From: Boothiomyces macroporosus
Taxonomy: Eukaryota; Chytridiomycota; Chytridiomycetes; Rhizophydiales; Terramycetaceae
Direction: 5' to 3'
DNA: 64,000 bases
Assembly (NCBI GenBank): GCA_027604185.1
Contig: JADGKB010000022.1
Span: forward strand, 85,335-149,334
The notes beneath the pieces were generated by a model. It saw nothing but the letters and a program-made list of their open reading frames with translations, was not told where the DNA came from and did no database searches. A program made the position numbers and the translations under genes. Position 1 is the first letter of the stretch, and every line of letters begins with the position of its first letter. Of this stretch, positions 53,332 to 61,573 are shown piece after piece.

Positions 53332-53993
53332 TGGTGGTTTAGATCACATTGAAAGGAAGTACTTTATCATTGCATCAAGGTATCTGGTACCAATAAAAGT
53401 GGGACTAAATTCACTGTTTGTATTAGCTTTAATTAGTTTACATGTGTTTAGTCTCCTTACAACGACTTTGAGTTTGAACAACTCTACACGATTTGTATCA
53501 ATCCTTGGAGACTTTATCATTGGAAGTAATAGCTATAAACGTAGCAGCTAATTCACCGTCATTTATTGTCAAGTTCACTAAATCAGTTGAAAAAATCAAT
53601 GTTAGAGTGTCTGTGGATATTTTGCAGGAATTCTTGAGTCGAGTACCAAAGAATATTAAAGTACATTTTACTGGAAACAATGGAGTTCGGTACCTTGAAT
53701 AATCAAGTTGCTTTATGGAATACAATAAACCATTTTCAAATAACCATTATGTTAAGTTCGGTAAAGAGAGAATTAGATAGATGATCGCTTAGAAGGATGG
53801 TCGCCAAAGTTATTCTTTTTAAAGTAGTATTTCTATTCAAATAGCCTTTAGTTCACTACCTGGTAATTCTGTCTTTAGTTTTAAATAATCAAAAAGTCGC
53901 ATTTGGATTCCATATCGCGTTTATTTCGCTACCTTTCAAAAAACAATTTATTTCTCAGCATTATTTTATCTTTTTTCACCAACAGCTTGTAAA
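53332..53993. pseudogene. Remnant of an LRR gene 3' end and intergenic sequence
   Basis: A plus-strand ORF at 53493-53702 (SLEVIAINVAANSPSFIVKF ... SRVPKNIKVHFTGNNGVRYL) looks like the C-terminal segment of an F-box/LRR family member without its head. The sequence before it (53340-53490) is open in pieces but broken by stops. From 53703 to 53993 I see only AT-rich intergenic sequence. Confidence 0.5.
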
Positions 53994-54194
53994 ATGAGTC
54001 TGTTTTCATTTACAGACACGGTTAAACCTGTGAGTATTTCCTTATGAGGTCGTTGAAAAAACAATGAATCCCCAGTAGATCCTCCCCTAATATGTGATAT
54101 TATTACCGGTGCGGTATGGATCTATTTAAATATCGCATTCACAAGATAATGTCAAAAATCCTCATTTTCAGTCGTCCGAAACACAGACCCCAAT

Positions 54195-55402
54195 ATGGAA
54201 TACACGAAAAAGAAAGAAAAAAATTGCGAAAAAGCATTTCAAAAATACCCAATGGTAAATATCTGTTAATCAAAGCTACCCGAACAACGCACCCTTTACT
54301 TTGGAAATCTTCCACCGATTACTCTCCCACAGTTCCTGGATAATATCCGCGGGGGTAAAATCGAATCCTGCAAATACATTGAAGAAAAATGCTGTATTTT
54401 CATCACCTTTGTGTCTGCTCAGGATGCATTAAACATTTTCAACTATTATAAACAAAAGCGGTTCGAGTTGAGTGGGAATTTGATTCGTGTAGGTAAATGC
54501 AATTGATGAAGGTTATGGAAAACCCACAGCGCCAAACATGTACCTTGAACCTTTTATCCAAAAAGGTGCTACTAGGAATGTATTCATTGGAAATATTGGT
54601 AATGTCACTGTGCAATGGCTTTATAACGAAATATCTCAATACGGCGAAATTGACCTGGTTGAAATTCGCGATAAAGGAATAGCATTTGTTCATATGACTA
54701 GCATCATGCAAGCCATCCATGTAGTTAATTCACTTGCTGATGATCCGAAATGGAAACATTGCAGAATCTATTACGGCCAAGATAGGTGCCAGACTACTAT
54801 ACCAAACTTGACTTTTGATGAAAGAGAGACTAATCGCACGATTTATATCGGAGCAATGCACCCCGATACGACTGCCAAGGATTTATGCGATGTACTATTT
54901 GCTAACGTAGAACATTCGAGGCGGAATTTTGCAACAGCTAAAGTACTTTAAGGAAAAAAGTATGGCATTTGTTACTTTTGTAGATGCTCATTCGGCGCAT
55001 ACGTTTTATAATTTAAACAAGGATGGCCTGGTCATTAAAACCAAGCGCGTGAAAATCGGGTGGGGGAAACCAACTATGCTACCACCAGCACTATATTTTG
55101 CAATCCAGAATGGAGCTTCAAGAAATGTGTATATTGGAAATATCAACGAAACAATTACAGTAGAAAAGCTCTATCGTGATTTTGAATGTTTTGGAGAGAT
55201 TGAAATGATTAATATTGTACCTGATAAAGGTATTGCATTTGTCAATTTCATGGACATATCATCTGCAATCAAGGCGGTAGAGTCTATCAGTGGCTACGAT
55301 AGGTTTAGAATTAGCTTTGGAAAAGATCGTTGCGGAAATCCACCAAAGCAAAAAGACTTTATCTCTCCTCCAATCACTCCCATTCCAGATGATTTTAAAT
55401 AA
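54195..55402 (+). CDS. Four-RRM RNA-binding protein (Nrd1/MRN1-like)
   Basis: RRM domains start at RTLYFGNLPPITLPQFLD, RNVFIGNIGNVTVQWLYN, RTIYIGAMHPDTTAKDLC and RNVYIGNINETITVEKLY. The RNP1-type strands GIAFVHM, SMAFVTF and GIAFVNF are visible, as are repeated tails 'GQDRCQ' and 'FGKDRCGNPPKQ', a feature of fission-yeast Nrd1 and yeast Mrn1. Such proteins bind mRNAs of differentiation or cell-wall genes. Introns: 54255-54275 (21) and 54493-54511 (19). Between RRM3 strands (about 54905-54945) the frame shifts and no standard intron fits; a 37-nt or a 13-nt intron would restore it. The true start may be the ATG at 53994 (MSLFSFTDTVKP) with further introns. Confidence 0.8.
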
Positions 55403-55448
55403 AGCATTCCACTTTGCATTATCGACAAACTTTTTACGCGTTTCAAAC

Positions 55449-55901
55449 ATGGACAAGGTCCAAATATCAAAATCATCACTAGTAGAAATAAAAGAAAAGC
55501 TAGAAAAGTCAAATACAGTCAATGCGCAATTAATATCGCGTATCCATACTCTGGAACAGCAGTTAGCTAAACCAATTAAACCACAACCCCAAAAAGACGA
55601 CTCGCACTATTCAGCCAAAATAATTGAATTGAAACATCAATTAAGCAAGAATAGCAATGAAATTCATTCAATGTACAGGCAGAAAATAAACCAGCTGGAA
55701 ATGGATTTGTTGAAGGAAAAGATAAAGAATAAAGAATTAGAGACAAGAGTTGGATTGCTGGCTAGTGAAAACCATCAAATGAAGGAAAAAGTCAAGCAAG
55801 TGCTCTGTAAATCGTTAAAAACCTGCGAGTATTTCAGGGATAATCGAGATTTACAACAAACGGAAATGGGAGGAATTATGTCAGTAATAAACCAGTTGTA
55901 G
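55449..55901 (+). CDS. Coiled-coil protein of unknown function
   Basis: This intronless protein has 150 residues and starts MDKVQISKSSLVEIKEKLEK. It is almost entirely heptad coiled coil (SAKIIELKHQLSKNSNEIHS; QKINQLEMDLLKEKIKNKEL), with a short C-terminal segment containing SLKTCEYFRDNRDL. Its size and pattern recall small kinetochore or spindle-pole components, but I cannot assign one. The stop codon is 8 bp from the convergent D-amino-acid oxidase stop. Confidence 0.6.
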   Translation: MDKVQISKSSLVEIKEKLEKSNTVNAQLISRIHTLEQQLAKPIKPQPQKDDSHYSAKIIELKHQLSKNSNEIHSMYRQKINQLEMDLLKEKIKNKELETRVGLLASENHQMKEKVKQVLCKSLKTCEYFRDNRDLQQTEMGGIMSVINQL

Positions 55902-55909
55902 CTGTTTAT

Positions 55910-57050
55910 TCACAATTTTGAAAATAGTTGATGGATTTCTTTTGGCAAATCTGGTAGTAGATCGCTTACGCTTTTTGCTGTTCCCCAACTGGATTGGAAA
56001 CCGTAGCCGCCATGGCCATAGTTGTGGATAAGAGATACCTTTCTGCCATTTACTACCAATTCTTGCTTTTCCAATCGAACACCGCCTTTTCTAGTTGGTC
56101 GTAAACCGACTTTATCTTCAACTACATCAACTTTACCATCAACAGCCAACTCTGGACAAATCGTTAAACACCTGCGGATAATATCTTGAGATGTTTTTTG
56201 ATTAACTCTCAAGTCACCGTCTCCTTCTTGGTAGGTGCCTCCAAGTACGACAATTCCGCTCTTTCTAGGGATTACATAGGCTATATAAGCATTAATTACT
56301 GAATTTTTCTTGTTTTTCTTTATCGCCACTCTTGGATGGGAATCCACTGCCGTCGTCCCCAGTTGTAATTGTGTACTTTACCTGAGGTGCTCGAACAAGC
56401 ACCGTTTGTCCTCGGGTAGGATAAACCAATTCATCTTGAACACCGCCCAAATATCTAATTAGCTACGACCTACCATTCTGTTAGATTGATTATACCTGAG
56501 TTAATGAAACAAACCTTGATCCCAAGCCGGTACAATTGACTGCAATATCCGCATAATCAAACAGCTCATTCACATGGGTAACCGACTTTGACAACAGTCT
56601 TCCTCCCAGGGATTTGAACTTTTTCTGCAACCAATCAAGGTAAGCTGGCACATCAATGCAAATAGTTTCGTATTCATATCCAAAAGTCTTTCCTTTCAAC
56701 TCGTGTTTTTCAAGGAGTTTGAATTTAGGTACAAACGAGCTAAAGTAGGGTAATTTTGGTGTATTGTCAAACAGCTCGATTGAAGGAATGAGGATCAATG
56801 GCGCTTCCTTTAACGCATGCAGCTTTAGCAGAACCTCCAGCGTTTGTTTATCCCAGGTTTGCAGACGGTAATCTGTGTCTGAAGCTACTGATCTCCAATG
56901 CGCTCCAGCTTTTGGCGAAGTGTAGTAATCATCGGCAAGCTTATCCGGAAATGACTTTGAAATTATTGTTACTGAATGACCTTTTGATTGCAGGTACAAT
57001 GCGGTGGTTAGTCCAATTACTCCAGCTCCCAAAACTACGATTTCAGGCAT
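55910..57050 (-). CDS. D-amino-acid oxidase family flavoenzyme with peroxisomal signal
   Basis: This FAD enzyme oxidises D-amino acids to keto acids, ammonia and hydrogen peroxide. It has about 354 residues. The N-terminus EIVVLGAGVIGLTTALYLQS is the FAD dinucleotide-binding fold. Then come SPKAGAHWRS, AVNCTGLGSRYLGGVQDE (formed across the intron) and LVYPTRGQTVLVRAP. The C-terminal DAO signature is IHNYGHGGYGFQSSWGTA. The protein ends FSKL, a peroxisomal PTS1 signal (SKL). Introns: 56455-56514 (60 nt, compound; see separate entry) and 56281-56299 (19 nt, phase 1, giving KFTYVIPRKSG). D-aspartate versus general D-amino-acid specificity cannot be decided by eye. Confidence 0.93.
56455..56514 (-). 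other. Compound 60-nt intron: three intron units (19+18+4+19)
   Basis: The frame needs exactly 60 nt removed between GLGS(R) and YLGGVQDE. In transcript order the 60 nt are gtttgtttcattaactcag (56496-56514, 19 nt), gtataatcaatctaacag (56478-56495, 18 nt), aatg (56474-56477), and gtaggtcgtagctaattag (56455-56473, 19 nt). Each unit has a GT start, a TTAAC/CTAAC/CTAAT branch-like sequence near its end and a terminal AG. If the aatg were kept as an exon, the frame would break, so it must be removed with the rest. I propose a tandem array of ultra-short introns with a vestigial 4-nt exon. Confidence 0.75.
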
Positions 57051-57431
57051 TTCAGCGGAAAGTGAGTCTGTGCAATTTCAAGTTTCACATTTATCACGGG
57101 GTAGCGGACACTACATTGTATTGTGAATGTTATCTGCTATAATGAAATCTTGTAGTTTCTAGACACGACGCAAATTGGGATATTTGATGGGCTGATAAGA
57201 TTCAAATAACAGTAAATTAGATGGAGTGTAAAAGTGCTTTCCCAATAATTTCACTATTTTGAACGGTATCCATTGAATCAATTCTTGAGCTAAAGAGCGA
57301 CTTTTGCCCTACCATCATTAATTCTATGATTTCAACTTGCAAATAGCTCATTTTTGCTGCCAGAATTGCCCATTGTCGTGTTGGTATTGTTTGAAATAAT
57401 GAAATTCATTTTGAAAAATTAATTCAATATT
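57051..57431. other. Intergenic region between DAO and the 7TM-like gene
   Basis: This roughly 380-bp gap contains divergent promoters for the DAO gene (minus) and the 7TM-like gene (plus). A short plus-strand overlap ORF (56798-57142) is an antisense shadow of DAO. There is no repeat or RNA gene. Confidence 0.5.
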
Positions 57432-58934
57432 ATGGACACTCTAGTGTTAATGAATGAATGGCGAAATGTTTATTGCTCAGGGCCTCCAGTTGCATTATAC
57501 ACGTTCAGCGTTTCTGATCCCTTGGGTCTTGTCCCAAACGCCAACTTGTCAGAAGTCTGGCCTTTTATGTACCAATACATGTCTCCAGAAAGCCCAATAG
57601 GATACTGCGCATACATGTTTCCTGGACTGATACCAACAGACGCGTGTTGTGAATCTTCAATTTTTCCATCTGAAACAGTGTTTGGAAGTGTATCTTATGA
57701 TTACATTGGGACAAACCAAAATCACATTATATCAAAGTACGCCAATGGAAACCAATATTGTCAAATTAATGCTGCAGGTAATAATTCACTCTATGGATAC
57801 TATGGGCTGTCAATATTGCAAGGAGAGTGTATAGAAAGTATAAAATGCTCAATATCAAATTTGCTAGTTTATAGCACATCCGATTGTACTGGTTCTTTTC
57901 AGTCTTTTCCAATTACCAACTCGCCATCGATAGCAAGTACTAACGTTGGCGATATAACAATTCAAACAGTGGTTATACAAGGAGCAGTACAGCAGACAAT
58001 GTGGTTGGCAGAAATGCCTCAAGAAAATCTAGTTCCATATTTTCAGAGACCGCAGGATTATATTATGGGATTCTTTACTTTACTTTCAATCGCTGCTCTG
58101 TTGGGTTGTGTGGGTTACTTTGCAAAACGAATGATCAAAAACCCAAACCTGTCAAACTCTGTATTTCTGCTACAAGTTACAACATGGCTAGTCTACATTT
58201 CACTGTTTATCTCGTACGTGTATGCACCAATGCAGACATATAGCCAAGTAATTGCTCTTGGAGGTTCGTTTGAAATACTAAAGAATTTTGCGACATTTAT
58301 AGTTGCAGCTTCCACTACTCTCCTCATAGTCCATGTTCTCGCTCTCTCTACCAGGATTAGAATTGCTACATTCCTTTGCCTTACAATAGTACATTTAGGG
58401 TTATCAGGATACAAATATTTGCAAGTATACTGGTTGGAAAACCCGACAATAACACAATATGGAAGATGGGGAGATTTACTGCAGTATTGGTACATTTTCA
58501 TGTTTTTACTGTCAATGGCACCATTCGCATTGTATCTCTATGTTATTATCAAGCCAAATGAAAACAAACGGCTAAGGAATTTAAAGATATTGGTTACTCA
58601 AGATATAGGATTATCGGTCTTATTTGTTGCGTTTATACTCAACCTTGGGTTTTTCCTTTATTTTTCAAATGTGTTGCTGTACTCTCCGCTTGTAATGGGA
58701 GGTGATCGAATGGTCTTGACGTATTTGGTGCTCAAAGATTGTACATTATCTCTGCAAGCAGTTATTCAGTGTCTAGCAACAGACCACATCAAAGTGCTGT
58801 TTGCTTTGAAAAAGGATTTGCATACTGCTGTGCCAAAAGAAAAGTCTTTGGTGAAATTGAATCAATTGGCACCAATTAGAGCTGTTGCCGCATCAGATGT
58901 AACAGATGCCACAGTCAAATTGTCCAACAATTGA
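57432..58934 (+). CDS. 7TM-like protein with large Cys-rich N-terminal ectodomain
   Basis: This intronless protein has 500 residues. Residues 1-210 form an extracellular-type domain with about ten cysteines (IGYCAYMFP, TDACCESS, QGECIESIKCSIS, STSDCTGSF) and NxS/T sites. It has no obvious signal peptide beyond the first residues. Seven hydrophobic helices follow: YIMGFFTLLSIAALLGCVGY, VFLLQVTTWLVYISLFISYV, LKNFATFIVAASTTLLIVHV, IATFLCLTIVHLGLSGYKYL, YWYIFMFLLSMAPFALYLYV, LSVLFVAFILNLGFFLYF and YLVLKDCTLSLQAVIQCL, then a 45-residue tail. The layout matches an orphan receptor. I see no class A/E or rhodopsin DRY/NPxxY motif; fungal orphan families with this layout exist. The function is unknown. 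Confidence 0.65.
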   Translation: MDTLVLMNEWRNVYCSGPPVALYTFSVSDPLGLVPNANLSEVWPFMYQYMSPESPIGYCAYMFPGLIPTDACCESSIFPSETVFGSVSYDYIGTNQNHIISKYANGNQYCQINAAGNNSLYGYYGLSILQGECIESIKCSISNLLVYSTSDCTGSFQSFPITNSPSIASTNVGDITIQTVVIQGAVQQTMWLAEMPQENLVPYFQRPQDYIMGFFTLLSIAALLGCVGYFAKRMIKNPNLSNSVFLLQVTTWLVYISLFISYVYAPMQTYSQVIALGGSFEILKNFATFIVAASTTLLIVHVLALSTRIRIATFLCLTIVHLGLSGYKYLQVYWLENPTITQYGRWGDLLQYWYIFMFLLSMAPFALYLYVIIKPNENKRLRNLKILVTQDIGLSVLFVAFILNLGFFLYFSNVLLYSPLVMGGDRMVLTYLVLKDCTLSLQAVIQCLATDHIKVLFALKKDLHTAVPKEKSLVKLNQLAPIRAVAASDVTDATVKLSNN

Positions 58935-58952
58935 AATTGTTTATTTATGCAA

Positions 58953-59208
58953 TTGTACAGAGATCCTACATTCAAATAATTAATAAAACAATACTAAAAA
59001 TTGTACATTACAGGGATCCTACATTCAAATAGTTGACAAAAACAATATTAAAAATTGTACATTACAGAGATCCTACATTCAAATAATTAATAAAACAATA
59101 CTAAAAATTGTACATTACAGGGATTCTACATTCAAATAATTAATAAAACAATACTAAAAATTGTACATTACAGAGATCCTACATTCAAATAATTAATAAA
59201 ACAATATT
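58953..59208 (+). repeat. 53-bp minisatellite array (about 5 units)
   Basis: Tandem units of about 53 bp begin ttgtacattacagagatcct, then acattcaaataattaataaa, then acaatactaaaaa. Five copies differ at a few positions (gggatcct/gagatcct/gggattct; agttgacaaaaa/aattaataaaac); the first copy is shortened. The array ends 85 bp upstream of the first VC0807-like gene's start. No ORF runs through it. Confidence 0.9.
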
Positions 59209-59292
59209 TAAAAATATGAAACTTTCGGTCACACCGAGAAAGGTGGCACAGCTCACACCTATAAAAATTGAAATATTGTTCAACAAAGATTA

Positions 59293-59991
59293 ATGTCAAG
59301 GAATCAAAGTATGGAAACTGTTTCAAACCAAAAGGACCAACCAACAGACAATTCCTCAAAGAAAAAGGTTGCTATAGTGTTAATTCTACCTGGTATTATT
59401 TCTTCAATTGTTCAAAAGTGGACTGCATTGTGGGTTGCTTACTTGGTATCTGCAGTACCATTACTCTGGATAATGTTTAAAACCTATCGTTCCTCAAAGC
59501 AAGTTGACATGGTTGCAGCTCCAGCCCTCATTTCAGTCATAGTGTCCGTTATTATAGCTGTAGTAACCACCGACCCAAGATTTATCAACTTGGCAAACTG
59601 TGCAGTTCCAGTTATACTTGGGTTTACGTTCTTGATATCTCTGTTTGCATTTAAAGAAAATTTGATTGTTATTGGGTATCGCCAGTTGCATGCTGGTTCT
59701 GAAGAATGGAATAGTTACTGTGATAGATGTTTGGCAAGACCGCATTTTCGGTCTTCCACTCATATACTATGTGTTGTTTGGGGTGTAGGATTCTTGGTTG
59801 AAGCAGGCGCAATTGCACTAGTAGACTTTTTGGTTGATTTGACCTATTTCCCATACTTGAACATTGGCCTCAGTATCGCCTTTCCAGCATTGCTAGGTGT
59901 ATTCACTCTGATATTTGTAAAGTACAGGAGAAGCCAGCTTCTCAAGAATGGCGGTGAAATTGAAAAAGAACCAACCATTGTTTCTGCTTAA
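59293..59991 (+). CDS. VC0807-family multi-TM protein (first copy)
   Basis: This intronless protein has 232 residues. After a polar N-terminus (SNQKDQPTDNSSKKK) there are six hydrophobic segments: LILPGIISSIVQKWTALWVA; YLVSAVPLLWIMFKTYRS; VAAPALISVIVSVIIAVVTT; CAVPVILGFTFLISLFAFK; ILCVVWGVGFLVEAGAIALV; NIGLSIAFPALLGVFTLIFV. The pattern 'VSAVPxxxxxxKTYxxSxxxDxxxxPALxSxxxSVxIAxVTTDxRxxxLxN..PVILGxxFLIS' fits the VC0807 family of unknown function, found in bacteria and some eukaryotes. Bacterial acquisition is possible. The paralogue lies 274 bp downstream. Confidence 0.75.
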   Translation: MSRNQSMETVSNQKDQPTDNSSKKKVAIVLILPGIISSIVQKWTALWVAYLVSAVPLLWIMFKTYRSSKQVDMVAAPALISVIVSVIIAVVTTDPRFINLANCAVPVILGFTFLISLFAFKENLIVIGYRQLHAGSEEWNSYCDRCLARPHFRSSTHILCVVWGVGFLVEAGAIALVDFLVDLTYFPYLNIGLSIAFPALLGVFTLIFVKYRRSQLLKNGGEIEKEPTIVSA

Positions 59992-60041
59992 CCAAATAAA
60001 TCTCATCTCGCATTTCACAATGATCAATTATAAATACAATT

Positions 60042-60235
60042 CAAGTTTGGTCGGCGATATCGGAGTATTATCCGTTTACCAGTTGAATGTGTTTCAAGTT
60101 TGGTCGGCGATATCGGAGTATTATCCGTTTACAAGCTGAATGTGTTTCAAGTTTGGTCGGAGTTAGAGTATTATCCTTTTACAAGTTGAATGTGTTTCAA
60201 GTTTGGTTGGCGTAACCGGAATATTATCCGTTTCG
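60042..60235 (+). repeat. Second 53-bp minisatellite array (about 3.7 units)
   Basis: The unit caagtttggtcggcgatatc ggagtattatccgtttacca gttgaatgtgttt is 53 bp; copies 1 and 2 are nearly identical, copy 3 has a 3-bp deletion and copy 4 is truncated and diverged. It ends about 30 bp before the second VC0807-like gene's start. The sequence is unrelated to the first array, but the 53-bp period and the position just upstream of a paralogous gene are the same. Confidence 0.88.
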
Positions 60236-60264
60236 AAACTTTCCCAAAACGAAAAAATTAAAAA

Positions 60265-60960
60265 ATGGCAACTTCAAACCAAAGCAATGCTGCTCAAGAC
60301 ACTCAAGCTGATAAAATCTCCATGAAGAAAATAGGAGGAGTGTTGATTTTGCCTGGTATCATTTCTTCCATTGTGCAGAAATGGGCACCACTCTGGGTTG
60401 CTTATTTGGTCTCTTCTCTTCCGATTCTATATATCTTGTTCAAGACATATAAAGCCTCTGGCCGTATTGATGTTGTCACCTTTCCCGCTTTGCTGTCCAT
60501 TATAGTGTCAGTAATCATTGCACTGGTTACCACAGACAGAAAATATGTTAATTTGGCAAACTGCGCAGTGCCAGTTATCCTGGGCTTGACATTCTTTATT
60601 TCCATGTTTGCGTTCAAGGAAAATTTGATTGCTATTGGGTATCGCCAGTTACATGCTGGTTCTGAAGAATGGAATAACTATTGTGACAGATGTTGGGCTA
60701 AACCACATTTCCGCAAATCCACCAATATCTTGTGTCTAATGTGGGGCTTTGGTTTCTTGATCCAAACTGCTTTGATTGTCATTGTTGATTTCTACGTAGA
60801 TTTGGACTACTTTCACTACATAAACATGGCAATTAGTATCGGAATACCAGCCCTCTTGGGTGGAATCACTTTTTTGTTGGTGAAAATGAAAAGGAAACAA
60901 CTAAAAGAGAATGGTGGTGATTTCGAACAACCGCCAGTTATTGTAGCAATTCAACAATAA
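60265..60960 (+). CDS. VC0807-family multi-TM protein (second copy)
   Basis: This intronless protein has 231 residues, about two-thirds identical by eye to the preceding gene: LILPGIISSIVQKWAPLWVA, YLVSSLPILYILFKTYKASG, VTTDRKYVNLANCAVPVILG, FAFKENLIAIGYRQLHAGSE and YCDRCWAKPHFRKS. The loop 'GYRQLHAGSEEWNxYCDRCxAxPHF' is almost identical in both copies, so it is probably functional. Tandem duplication is recent. The start is at 60265 immediately after the second minisatellite. Confidence 0.75.
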   Translation: MATSNQSNAAQDTQADKISMKKIGGVLILPGIISSIVQKWAPLWVAYLVSSLPILYILFKTYKASGRIDVVTFPALLSIIVSVIIALVTTDRKYVNLANCAVPVILGLTFFISMFAFKENLIAIGYRQLHAGSEEWNNYCDRCWAKPHFRKSTNILCLMWGFGFLIQTALIVIVDFYVDLDYFHYINMAISIGIPALLGGITFLLVKMKRKQLKENGGDFEQPPVIVAIQQ

Positions 60961-61059
60961 AAAGTACTTTTTTCGCGATTTGTGTTTAAAGGGAATGAGA
61001 ATACAAACAGAACGAATAAATAGGAATATATTACATCAAGTAAGAGACAGATTCAGCGA

Positions 61060-61368
61060 TTATGGCGCTGACTGGGTATTATTTGACAGAGAATTGCTTC
61101 CCTTATGTTTACCTTTATTTTTTCCCTTATGTTTACCTTTATGCTTTCCTTTCCCATGTTTCCCTTTCTTTTTCTTTTTGTCGTGTTTGTTTTTGTGTTT
61201 TCTGTGCCGATTGAGTCTTGTACACTTGAACTTTTCAATAAAGATTGTTCGCTTGGATAGACTACTTGGATTGCCTTCTGGGGTAGAAGGGAGTTGCCTA
61301 TCAAAGACTCTTGGTCCACTCAGTGCTAGTGTACATGTACATAACAAAAGCAATGACAAATATCTCAT
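61060..61368 (-). CDS. Secreted Lys/His-rich small protein with Kex2-type site
   Basis: This intronless protein has 102 residues. The signal peptide MRYLSLLLLCTCTLALSG is followed by a propeptide-like segment ending SSLSKR, a classic Kex2 (dibasic KR) cleavage site. The mature part TIFIEKFKCTRLNRHRKHKN leads into a run of KGKHKGK/KNKGKHKG repeats and a short SNSLSNNTQSAP end. This resembles processed peptide precursors or cationic antimicrobial/adhesive peptides; the role is inferred only. One Cys remains in the mature part. Confidence 0.65.
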   Translation of the reverse strand: MRYLSLLLLCTCTLALSGPRVFDRQLPSTPEGNPSSLSKRTIFIEKFKCTRLNRHRKHKNKHDKKKKKGKHGKGKHKGKHKGKNKGKHKGSNSLSNNTQSAP

Positions 61369-61573
61369 TCCTGAATACTTTGATTACATTTTATTTATAG
61401 CAAGCCAACTGAATTTGCAATATTTTCGAGGGGTAATTTTTACACGAGCCCAGTGCTGTCATTCAACTGGTGACTTGACAAATTGTGTTTTGAAATGATA
61501 AATGAACCTTGAGCCAACTGACACTAGAGAATTGACAAAAAGTGTGTTTATCCATTTGAATCACATAAACTCT

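Noticed and set aside
56281..56350. A 67-nt intron in DAO starting at gtggattccc.
   Set aside because: The terminal 19 nt alone (56281-56299) gives a better protein (KFTYVIPRKSG) and fits the intron size class.
58953..59208. The 53-bp array as a CRISPR array or a telomere/centromere repeat.
   Set aside because: Units are contiguous without unrelated spacers, there are only about five copies, and genes flank it closely.
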